From contig CAVRNW010000004.1 in NCBI GenBank assembly GCA_963722665.1, positions 1 through 20,845 on the forward strand: DNA of 20,845 nucleotides. Direction: 5' to 3'. Below the pieces are notes generated by a model. The model was given only the letters and a program-made list of their open reading frames with translations, searched no databases and had not been told where the DNA came from. The DNA is from Site-B1 sp963722665. Lineage in GTDB: Bacteria > Bacteroidota > Bacteroidia > Flavobacteriales > Flavobacteriaceae. The translations under genes were made by a program, and so were the position numbers. Below, piece by piece: positions 1-6,569 of the stretch; positions within the stretch are counted from its first letter, which is position 1, and each line of letters begins with the position of its first letter.

Positions 1-2
1 GT

Positions 3-257
3 GGAAATGGTTGTGGAGCTTTAAGTGCAGCAATTTGGATGAATTCTTTGGGTTGGGTAAAGGATAACCCAGGTAAATCTGCATATAGTAACAAAAAGGC
101 TAAAAAGACTTTAAAAGTTTTTAATGAGTTAACCAACTCTCAGATGAACTGCCATAAAATTAGTGAACACAAGTTTAATAACATCCAGGAACATTCTGAG
201 TTCATTAAATGTGGAGGCTGTCAAAAGCTGATTCAGGCTTTATCCGATATAATTTAG
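3..257 (+). CDS. C_GCAxxG_C_C-type cysteine protein, C-terminal part (5' end outside the window)
   Basis: The reading frame is open from base 3, so the first ATG at 39 is internal and the true start lies before the window. The 84 visible residues begin with GNGCGALSAAIW, which resembles the GCAxxxG core of the C_GCAxxG_C_C family. They continue with a cysteine in MNCHKI and end with KCGGCQKLI, matching the family's spaced C-terminal cysteines. Members are small, presumably redox-active or metal-binding proteins, sometimes selenoproteins; their reaction is not established. The match rests on cysteine spacing only and the N-terminal half is missing, so the family call is moderate. No clear terminator follows before the next promoter. 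Confidence 0.6.
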   Translation, partial: GNGCGALSAAIWMNSLGWVKDNPGKSAYSNKKAKKTLKVFNELTNSQMNCHKISEHKFNNIQEHSEFIKCGGCQKLIQALSDII

Positions 258-348
258 TAAACGAAACAGAAACAATATCGTAATTAATTGGAGATGATCT
301 TTCAAAAAAGTCATGTTAGTAAGCAGTTAATAAATCTTTATTTCACTA

Positions 349-379
349 TTGTATAGAAAGTTGCTTTGTTTTATATTTG
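349..379 (+). promoter_or_regulatory. Bacteroidota-type promoter for the 60-residue membrane protein
   Basis: A TTG at 349-351 is followed after 20 bases by TATATTTG at 372-379, matching the -33/-7 consensus of the Bacteroidota primary sigma factor (TTG, about 19 bases, TAnnTTTG). Transcription would begin near 386, about 17 bases before the ATG at 403. This argues against a TTG start at 349, which would lie inside the promoter. Confidence 0.6.
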
Positions 380-402
380 CACAACCTTATAACAGTTACC
401 AC

Positions 403-585
403 ATGTTCGAATTTGATCAATATTTAGGATTTTTAGCATTTCTAACCATACTAACAATAGGATTTTGGTTAATGATATTTTTAATAACTTTTGTGGTTCC
501 TTACTGGATAGGTGGAGCTTTGTTGGAAAGATTCAAAGAGAAAAAAGCAGAAAAAAAAGCAGCCAGAGAAGCGGCTTCGCATTAG
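403..585 (+). CDS. Small single-pass membrane protein of unknown function
   Basis: A 60-residue protein, starting at the ATG at 403 because the promoter -7 box lies just upstream at 372-379. Residues about 8-35 form one long hydrophobic segment rich in Phe, Leu and Ile. Then comes a PYWIGG turn and a strongly charged tail (ERFKEKKAEKKAAREAASH) that is probably cytoplasmic and helical. I do not recognise a named family. Small hydrophobic proteins with a lysine-rich tail are common in flavobacteria. It appears monocistronic, with a promoter in front and a strong hairpin terminator behind. A role in binding a membrane complex is possible, but nothing in the sequence identifies a partner. Confidence 0.65.
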   Translation: MFEFDQYLGFLAFLTILTIGFWLMIFLITFVVPYWIGGALLERFKEKKAEKKAAREAASH

Positions 586-607
586 ATCAATAAATCAAAA
601 ACAAAAC

Positions 608-638
608 AAAAAAGGAAGCCAACTGGCTTCCTTTTTTT
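608..638. terminator. Bidirectional intrinsic terminator between convergent genes
   Basis: An A-run (608-613) precedes the stem GGAAGCC (614-620), the loop AACT and GGCTTCC (625-631), followed by seven T. Counting the A/T arms, the stem is 10 bp or more. T-rich sequence lies on both sides, so it can serve both the small membrane protein (+) and the outer-membrane barrel gene (-), whose stop is 18 bases away. Confidence 0.85.
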
Positions 639-655
639 ATTTCTTTTTGTTTTGA

Positions 656-3103
656 TTAAGGTTTTTCAAAATCCATATCATCAGGAGCACCATTGCCATT
701 CATGTCCCTATTATTACGTTTTTTCTTTTGATTGAATCTGTAGGTGAAAGAAAAGTTTACACTTCTAACTCTTCTTTGATATTCACTATATGCAGCAAAA
801 GTATCGGTAAGTGTATTGGTTTGTCTTTTTCCACCATTGAAAAGGTCACTAATATTTACAGCCAAAGAGCCATTGTCTTTAAATAGATCCTTACTAAAAG
901 CCAAAGAGGCTATGAACATACCTTTGGACTTATTTTGAGCATCTTCTCTTGGACCAATGTAGAATAATCTAGTCTGCCAGTCTATATTACCCGGCAAGGT
1001 ATATTTATTATTTAAACGTATGAACCAGCTAAGGTTCTCGGCATCAAAATTGGTTCCCAGATAGTCTCCTTTGGTAACAGACTGGAATAAATTGAAATTG
1101 CCATTCATATTCCACTTTTTTGTTGGTCTGTAGGTTAAAGTGAATTCAAATCCATATCGGTCATTTGTTGCCAAATTAACAGGTGATCTCTGTATTATTG
1201 GTACTTCTGTTCCACCAACTATGGTTGTTTCACCGGAATCAAGAGTTATAAACGTAAATACATCTGTGGCACGATTAAAATATATAGAAGAATTCAATGT
1301 TAGTTTCCCCATTCTGTTTAAATATCCAAGATCGATGTTATTGGAGTAACTTGGATCAATATCAGGATTTCCCTGAAATAAATTAGTGGCACTGCTTCTG
1401 GAAGGAAATGGATTGATGAATCTTGAGCGTGGTCTTCTTATTCTTCGGTTATAACCCAATGTTAAGCTTTGTTTTTCTGAAATTTCATAACCTAAGTTAA
1501 TGGTAGGGAAGAGTCCAATATAGTTTTTACGCTCAAAATCATTCGAAGTGATCTGATTTATTGATATTCTTGTTGATTCCATTCTTAGGCCCAATAAAAA
1601 TGAAAACTTGTCTTTTATTTTACTGCCAAATTGAGAATAGAAAGCATTCACATATTCCCTGTAGATCAGATTATTGCTTAGGTCGGTATTGAGTTCAAAA
1701 TTCCCGTTTTCATTGAATTCTAAAGTGTAATCGGTATCTAATTCATTAAATGTACCTCGATAACCCAATTCAAATTGGCTGGCTTCACCAATGGGCATTA
1801 CATAATCACTTTGTAATAAAATCTCATTTTGGTTTTCTAAGGTCCTTACTTTTTCTGCATCGTCACCATCCTGAGTGATCAAGGATTGCTCGTCTTCTGT
1901 ACTTTCTTCATATTGAAAATCAAATGTTAACTTATGTTCACTATTACCATTGAATTGCTTATCAAAATTAAATGAATACTGAACGGTTTTATCATCCTCT
2001 TCTTCAGGGTCAAACCGAAAAGACTGATTTAATAAATTACCATTGATGTCTGTTTCTCTTATATCGTTAGTAGTTTCTGAAGAATTATTACTATCTCTGT
2101 ACACTAAAGAAGTAGTTAAGGATGTAGAATTATTAACATACCATTCCACCCCGACATTAGTTGTCAGGCCTTTTCTAATACGGTCAAAATCTCTCGTTTC
2201 GTTTAAAAAAGTACTGGGATCATCACCATTAAAATATTCTGTATCGGTAAAGGCATTTCCAGGAGATTTTCTATAGCTGTAACCAGTAGTATTAAATATA
2301 TTAAAATCGCCTATTCTATAATTAATATTTCCCGACACTCCTGCTTGAGTAGGATAACCTCCATTTAATGTAATTGCTCCATTTAGTCCCTGTAACTTAC
2401 TTCTTCTTAAAATAATATTCAAAATTCCCGCAGTTCCCTCTGCATCATATCTGGCTGAAGGAGACGTAATCACTTCAACTCGTTCAATGGATTCTGCAGG
2501 TAATTGTCTTAAGGCATCAGTGGAATTCAATCCAACCAATCCGGATGGTTTACCATTTATTAAAATACGCACATTGTCATTTCCTCTTAGGGAAACATTT
2601 CCTTCAACATCTACAGATACAGAAGGTACATTATCCAGAACATCGCTAACAGTACCACCTCTTACAGTCAGATCCCGGCCAACATTGTAGATCTTTTTGT
2701 CGAGTTTGATCTCTACTGTAGTTTTCTCTGCTATTATCTCAACTTCACCTAAGGACTGAAAATCGATTTCCAAAGAAATAACCCCGAGATCTAAATCAGA
2801 ATCAATCTTTTTGTTTAAGATCCTAAAGGGTTTATAGGAAATATATTCAATAGTGATGTTATAAATATCGTCTGAGATTTTTATAGAAAACTCACCTGAA
2901 ACATCAGTAATACATCCATCAATTATTTTATTTTCAGTCACACTCCAGAAAGAAATTGTGGCATATTCCAGAGGCAATCCATTATCTTTATCTAAGATCT
3001 TTCCCGTTATTGTTCTGTTACGAGGTTTTGCCGGATCAGGATCTGAATAAGAGAATTGGGATACGAATATCACAAGTAATAAGGCAATTAAATATTTATG
3101 CAT
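656..3103 (-). CDS. TonB-receptor-like outer-membrane beta-barrel protein with carboxypeptidase-regulatory-like N-domain
   Basis: An 815-residue outer-membrane protein. The ATG at 3103 gives a clean signal peptide (MHKYLIALLLVIFVSQFSYS); an upstream in-frame start at 3139 would lie before the promoter -7 box at 3126-3133 and is rejected. Residues about 33-115 are a CarboxypepD_reg-like beta-sandwich (TGKILDKDNGLPLEYATISF). Residues about 128-235 are a plug-like domain (VSDVLDNVPSVSVD, VSLRGNDNVRILINGKPSGL, GTAGILNIILRR). The rest is a large barrel of the Bacteroidota outer membrane beta-barrel family, with many alternating aromatic strands. After the last strand (SFTYRF) there is a charged tail of about 25 residues. 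No SusD-like partner is adjacent, so it is probably not a polysaccharide-utilisation SusC pair. The substrate (siderophore, peptide or other) cannot be read from the sequence. Confidence 0.9.
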   Translation of the reverse strand: MHKYLIALLLVIFVSQFSYSDPDPAKPRNRTITGKILDKDNGLPLEYATISFWSVTENKIIDGCITDVSGEFSIKISDDIYNITIEYISYKPFRILNKKIDSDLDLGVISLEIDFQSLGEVEIIAEKTTVEIKLDKKIYNVGRDLTVRGGTVSDVLDNVPSVSVDVEGNVSLRGNDNVRILINGKPSGLVGLNSTDALRQLPAESIERVEVITSPSARYDAEGTAGILNIILRRSKLQGLNGAITLNGGYPTQAGVSGNINYRIGDFNIFNTTGYSYRKSPGNAFTDTEYFNGDDPSTFLNETRDFDRIRKGLTTNVGVEWYVNNSTSLTTSLVYRDSNNSSETTNDIRETDINGNLLNQSFRFDPEEEDDKTVQYSFNFDKQFNGNSEHKLTFDFQYEESTEDEQSLITQDGDDAEKVRTLENQNEILLQSDYVMPIGEASQFELGYRGTFNELDTDYTLEFNENGNFELNTDLSNNLIYREYVNAFYSQFGSKIKDKFSFLLGLRMESTRISINQITSNDFERKNYIGLFPTINLGYEISEKQSLTLGYNRRIRRPRSRFINPFPSRSSATNLFQGNPDIDPSYSNNIDLGYLNRMGKLTLNSSIYFNRATDVFTFITLDSGETTIVGGTEVPIIQRSPVNLATNDRYGFEFTLTYRPTKKWNMNGNFNLFQSVTKGDYLGTNFDAENLSWFIRLNNKYTLPGNIDWQTRLFYIGPREDAQNKSKGMFIASLAFSKDLFKDNGSLAVNISDLFNGGKRQTNTLTDTFAAYSEYQRRVRSVNFSFTYRFNQKKKRNNRDMNGNGAPDDMDFEKP

Positions 3104-3125
3104 GGTTAGTTTCTGAGTTAGACCA

Positions 3126-3133
3126 CAAAAATA
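3126..3133 (-). promoter_or_regulatory. -7 promoter element of the outer-membrane barrel gene
   Basis: Read on the minus strand the bases are TATTTTTG, an exact match to TAnnTTTG, 22 bases upstream of the ATG at 3103. No good TTG -33 box is seen at the usual distance. The element shows that the gene can be transcribed separately from arsC, although both lie on the same strand. Confidence 0.55.
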
Positions 3134-3202
3134 ACTCAAGGTTTAATTTATGGCAGTTAATTTATTGTTAAAAGTTTATCACTTAAGATTAAACAAAATA
3201 AA

Positions 3203-3544
3203 TTACAAAATTTCTTCTATTTTTATTGGAGGTCTGCCTATGGCAGCTTTGTTACCATTAATGACTATTGGCCTTTCAATTAATTTAGGATTTTCCACCA
3301 TAGCATTAATGATTTCATCATCTGTCATTGATTTATTTTTGAATTGTTCTTTCCAGATTGATTCATTTTTTCTGACTAATTCAATAGGAGCAATGCCTAA
3401 AAGATTAATGATGTTCTTTAATTCTTTCTTAGAAGGCACGGAATCTAAATAATTTACAATTTCGAATTGTTTTCCCGATTGTTCCAGAATTTGCAATCCT
3501 TCCCGTGATTTACGGCATCTGCTGTTGTGATATATTTTGATCAT
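3203..3544 (-). CDS. arsC: ArsC-family reductase (arsenate reductase, glutaredoxin-coupled type, or relative)
   Basis: A 113-residue thioredoxin-fold protein of the ArsC/Spx family. The catalytic cysteine is C10 in YHNSRCRKSRE, at the end of the first beta strand as in E. coli ArsC. The three arginines that bind arsenate in E. coli ArsC have plausible counterparts at R58 (ELVRKNE), R91 (LIERPIV) and R104 (IGRPP), so a reductase role is more likely than an Spx-type regulator. Members reduce arsenate with glutaredoxin/glutathione in enterobacteria; the electron donor here is unknown. It is the last gene of a tight operon: its ATG shares one base with the stop of the HAD gene (TAATG), suggesting translational coupling. 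No ars regulator or efflux gene is nearby, so arsenic resistance itself is not shown. Confidence 0.85.
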   Translation of the reverse strand: MIKIYHNSRCRKSREGLQILEQSGKQFEIVNYLDSVPSKKELKNIINLLGIAPIELVRKNESIWKEQFKNKSMTDDEIINAMVENPKLIERPIVINGNKAAIGRPPIKIEEIL

Positions 3545-4161
3545 TAAATAAGAATATTATAATTTTTTAATTGTTGAATTAATTGCTCCGGACTTTTAAA
3601 ATGGATACCATTGATCCCTAACTCTTTCGCTGCTTCAATGTTTCTTAGATTATCATCAATAAAAAGGGATCGTCCCGGTTCAAGGCCATACCTGTTTAAA
3701 GTGATATTGTAAATTTCTGCAAAAGGCTTCCTGGTCTTTTCTTCTCCCGAAACAACGATGCCCTCAAACCAATGCAGAAAATCAAATTTTTTCAAAGCCT
3801 TTGGAAAGGTTTCGTGACTCCAATTGGTCAATGCCAACACTTTATAGTTAGACGATCTTATCAGGTTATCCAATATGTTTACGGTTTCATGGATAGAATC
3901 TCCAAGCATATCATCCCAGCGTCCATAGAATATGCGTATTAATTCCTCATATTCCGGGAAAAGAGAGACTCGCTCTTCTGTCGCTTTTGCCATTGAATAT
4001 CCTGCATCCTGATTTTCGTTCCAGTCATGGGTGCAAATATTATCAAAGAACCACTGCATTTTTTGTCTATCACCATTAAAAACATCCAGATAAACATATT
4101 CCGGATTCCAATCGATCAAAACACCACCAAGATCGAAAATGATATTATCTATTTTTTTCAT
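3544..4161 (-). CDS. HAD-superfamily phosphatase (HAD-IA, YihX-like)
   Basis: A 205-residue HAD hydrolase. The motif I nucleophile is D10 in IIFDLGGVLIDWNP; the usual second Asp (DxD) is Gly (DLG), a pattern shared with the YihX-type branch. Motif II is T112 in ALTNWS, motif III is K145 in TRKPF, and motif IV is D169/D170 in LFIDDN. A helical cap lies between motifs I and II (about residues 20-95). YihX of E. coli dephosphorylates alpha-glucose-1-phosphate, but HAD substrates cannot be assigned by sequence alone. The gene is coupled on both sides by TAATG overlaps: its start shares a base with the prfB stop, and its stop shares a base with the arsC start. Confidence 0.85.
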   Translation of the reverse strand: MKKIDNIIFDLGGVLIDWNPEYVYLDVFNGDRQKMQWFFDNICTHDWNENQDAGYSMAKATEERVSLFPEYEELIRIFYGRWDDMLGDSIHETVNILDNLIRSSNYKVLALTNWSHETFPKALKKFDFLHWFEGIVVSGEEKTRKPFAEIYNITLNRYGLEPGRSLFIDDNLRNIEAAKELGINGIHFKSPEQLIQQLKNYNILI

Positions 4162-5271
4162 TATAAGGTTTGATTGTCTTCTGTTTTTTGTCCCATCAAC
4201 ATTAAATACGCTTTTAAAAAAGCTTCAATATGGCCATCCATAACAGCATCTACATTTCCTGTTTCATGACCGGTTCTTACATCTTTGACCAGTTTGTAAG
4301 GATGCATAACATAATTACGGATCTGACTTCCCCATTCAATCTTCATTTTACCTGCTTCAATGTCGTCACGTTGTGAGAGTTGTTTTTGCAACTCTATTTC
4401 ATATAGTTGTGATTTAAGCATTTGCATAGCTCGAGCCCTGTTGTCGTGCTGTGACCTTGTCTCTGAACATGAAATTTGAATTCCAGTAGGTTTATGTGTT
4501 AGTTGAACTTTAGTCTCAACCTTATTTACATTCTGTCCGCCTGCACCACTTGATCTTGCAGTAGTTATTTCTATATCTGCAGGATTAATTTCTATTTCAA
4601 TGGAATCATCAACCAAAGGATACACATAAACAGATGCAAAACTGGTATGGCGTTTGGCATTACTGTCAAAAGGAGATATTCTCACTAATCTGTGCACTCC
4701 ATTTTCACCTTTTAGCCATCCAAAAGCAAAATCTCCTTCTATTTCTAAAGTGACTGTTTTTATTCCCGCAACATCACCTTCCTGAAAATTAAGCTCTTTG
4801 ACTTTAAAACCAGACTTTTCTGCATACATAAGATACATTCTCATAAGCATTTGTGCCCAATCACAACTTTCGGTACCTCCGGCACCAGCGGTAATTTGCA
4901 ACATGGCACTTAGGCTGTCTGCCTCATCAGAAAGCATATTGCTGAATTCGATCTCTTCTATCAGATCTAATGCCTTCACAAATTGCGTATCAACTTCCTT
5001 ATCTGTTGATTCCCCCTCCTTGTTAAATTCATAAAGTATTTCCAGATCCTCCACAAGCATCTTAGCCGAATTATAGTCAGTGACCCATTTTTTCTTAACG
5101 CGAATTTCCCTCATTATCTTTTGTGCTGCTCGAGAGTCATTCCAGAAATCCGGATCAAAGGTTTTTTCTTCTTCGTTCTGAATTTCTATGAGTTTTGCAT
5201 CTATGTCAAAGATAGTGCCTTAGTTTGTCAAGGCGGATATTAAGATCTTTAATTTGATCTGATGTTATCAT
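4161..5271 (-). CDS. prfB: Peptide chain release factor 2, expressed through a programmed +1 frameshift
   Basis: RF2 recognises UGA and UAA stop codons and triggers peptide release. The ATG at 5271 opens a 21-codon leader (MITSDQIKDLNIRLDKLRHYL) that ends at an in-frame TGA (5208-5206). A +1 shift on CTT TGA C enters the long frame at GAC (5207-5205). No stop lies between there and the internal Met at 5114, giving about 369 residues, close to E. coli RF2 (365). The joined sequence has the stop-codon tripeptide SPF at about 199-201 (RISPFDSNAKRH) and the catalytic GGQ at about 244-246 (SSGAGGQNVNK). Starting at 5114 would delete the first 52 residues of domain 1 and is wrong. Release through this site is expected to fall as RF2 accumulates, giving autoregulation. 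It is the first gene of a prfB-HAD-arsC operon with TAATG junctions. Confidence 0.95.
5205..5220 (-). promoter_or_regulatory. prfB programmed +1 frameshift (recoding) site
   Basis: Read on the minus strand: AGG CAC TAT CTT TGA C. The slip codon CTT (5211-5209), the TGA stop and the following C are the classic prfB shift site. E. coli has AGGGGG then TAT before CTT; here only AGG (preceded by CTA) remains and the next three bases are CAC, so the Shine-Dalgarno-like stimulator is reduced. Confidence 0.9.
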
Positions 5272-5287
5272 GTGTAGTAATTTTTCA

Positions 5288-5295
5288 CAAAATTA
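5288..5295 (-). promoter_or_regulatory. -7 promoter element of the prfB operon
   Basis: On the minus strand the bases read TAATTTTG (exact TAnnTTTG), 16 bases upstream of the prfB ATG at 5271, which implies a very short leader. No clear -33 TTG is visible. On the opposite strand TAATTTTA at 5331-5338 (one mismatch) is a weak candidate -7 box for the divergent threonine aldolase gene. Confidence 0.5.
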
Positions 5296-5364
5296 AAATT
5301 TAAACTGTGCCGATAAAATAAATCTTTACTTAATTTTAAGGATTATAAACTTAAGTATATAATT

Positions 5365-6393
5365 ATGATAATTGACCTAAGGAGTGATACAGTTACAAAG
5401 CCGTCGAAAGGTATGCTGGAAGCCATGATGTGTGCTAAAGTAGGTGACGATGTTTTTAGAGAAGATGAAACCGTTAATTTATTGGAGCAAAGACTTGCCG
5501 ATATGTTTGGAAAAAGTCACGCTTTATTTTTCCCTAGCGGCAGTATGGCAAATCAAACGGCCTTGAAACTGCATACTAACCCTGGAGAGCAGGTAATTTG
5601 TGATAAATATGCCCACATATATAATTATGAGGCTGGCGGAGCCTCTTTTAATAGTGGTATTTCCTGTAAATTAATTGATGGACATCGTGGTATGTTCACT
5701 GCAGATCAGGTTTTAGAAGCGATAAATCCTAAGGATTATTGGTATGCGCCAACAAGCTTGGTTGAAATTGAAAATACATCCAATAAAGGAGGCGGAGCCT
5801 GTTGGGATTTTAAAGAAATACTTAAAATTAAAGCCATTTGCAATGAACATAACCTTGGCTTGCATTTAGATGGGGCTCGATTATGGAATGCGCTTGTAGT
5901 AAAAAAAGAAACTGCTAAACAATATGGAGATGTATTTGATACTATTTCCGTTTGTTTAAGTAAAGGATTGGGCTGTCCTATTGGATCAGTATTAATAGGA
6001 GATGAACGATTGATGAAGAATGCACTTAGAATAAGAAAAGTATTTGGTGGAAATATGAGACAGGTAGGATATCTGGCAGCGGCCGGACTTTATGCACTTG
6101 AGAATAATATTGAACGATTAAAGGATGATCATAAAAGAGCTAAGGAAATTGAACACATGTTGAAGGAATTGACATGGGTGAAAAAGGTAGAGACGGTAGA
6201 GACCAATATTATAGTATTTGAATTGAAAAGTGATGTGAATGAATTGGAATTTGTTAATAAATTAGCTCAGAAGAATATAAAGATCATCGGAATGGGAGGA
6301 AGAAAATTAAGAATTGTAACACATAAGGATTATACTGATGAGATGCATGACATTTTTTTAAGTACTTTAAAATCCTTATCAATTAATTTATGA
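5365..6393 (+). CDS. ltaE: Low-specificity threonine aldolase (PLP)
   Basis: A 342-residue fold-type I PLP enzyme that splits L-threonine or L-allo-threonine to glycine and acetaldehyde in the cytoplasm. The N-terminus (IIDLRSDTVTKPSKGML) and GDDVFREDETV are hallmark sequences. The phosphate-binding region is SGSMANQ (about 58-64), the ring-stacking His is H84 (KYAHIYNYEAGG), and the PLP-nitrogen Asp is D169 with R172 in LDGARLWNA. The Schiff-base lysine is K200 in CLSKGLGCPIGS. Length matches the family (about 340). It is transcribed divergently from prfB, with 93 bases between the starts. Stereospecificity cannot be told from sequence. No terminator is obvious after the stop. Confidence 0.93.
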   Translation: MIIDLRSDTVTKPSKGMLEAMMCAKVGDDVFREDETVNLLEQRLADMFGKSHALFFPSGSMANQTALKLHTNPGEQVICDKYAHIYNYEAGGASFNSGISCKLIDGHRGMFTADQVLEAINPKDYWYAPTSLVEIENTSNKGGGACWDFKEILKIKAICNEHNLGLHLDGARLWNALVVKKETAKQYGDVFDTISVCLSKGLGCPIGSVLIGDERLMKNALRIRKVFGGNMRQVGYLAAAGLYALENNIERLKDDHKRAKEIEHMLKELTWVKKVETVETNIIVFELKSDVNELEFVNKLAQKNIKIIGMGGRKLRIVTHKDYTDEMHDIFLSTLKSLSINL

Positions 6394-6519
6394 GAGAATA
6401 ATCTTCCAAAATCATATATAATTAAATTTCAAATGTATTTTATCGTTTATATTTAGCACTTTGTCGAAAGTTGTGTATTTCTAATTTATTTTAATCAGGA
6501 TCTTGAATGTAAGTAAAAC

Positions 6520-6527
6520 TATATTTG
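6520..6527 (+). promoter_or_regulatory. -7 promoter element of the OmpA-repeat gene
   Basis: TATATTTG is an exact TAnnTTTG match, 42 bases before the ATG at 6570; a start near 6534 would leave a 36-base AT-rich leader. It overlaps the alternative TTG start at 6525, which argues for the ATG at 6570. Nothing else recognisable lies in the 176-base gap 6394-6569. Confidence 0.6.
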
Positions 6528-6569
6528 GCACAATTAATTAATTTATTTAACAATATTAAATTCAAAACA

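Noticed and set aside
2043..2690. Plus-strand open frames antisense to the barrel gene
   Set aside because: They are mirror frames of a long conserved coding region with no start signals.
3104..3202. Possible terminator between arsC and the outer-membrane barrel gene
   Set aside because: Only short AT-rich inverted segments are present, with no clear stem and T-run, so read-through from arsC cannot be excluded.
3150..3452. Open frame of about 100 codons antisense to arsC
   Set aside because: It lies opposite a clearly conserved gene, has no promoter of its own and no recognisable protein features.
3203..3544. Arsenic resistance operon
   Set aside because: Only the ArsC-like protein is present; no ArsR, ArsB/Acr3 or other ars gene is nearby and it is part of the prfB operon.
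5114..5271. prfB looks truncated or broken, with an in-frame TGA
   Set aside because: The TGA lies in CTT TGA C, the conserved programmed frameshift site, and the +1 frame is open and codes the missing RF2 N-terminus, so the gene is functional.
5296..5364. Riboswitch or leader RNA upstream of threonine aldolase
   Set aside because: The gap is short, AT-rich and shared by two divergent promoters; no conserved riboswitch core or stable stem is visible.
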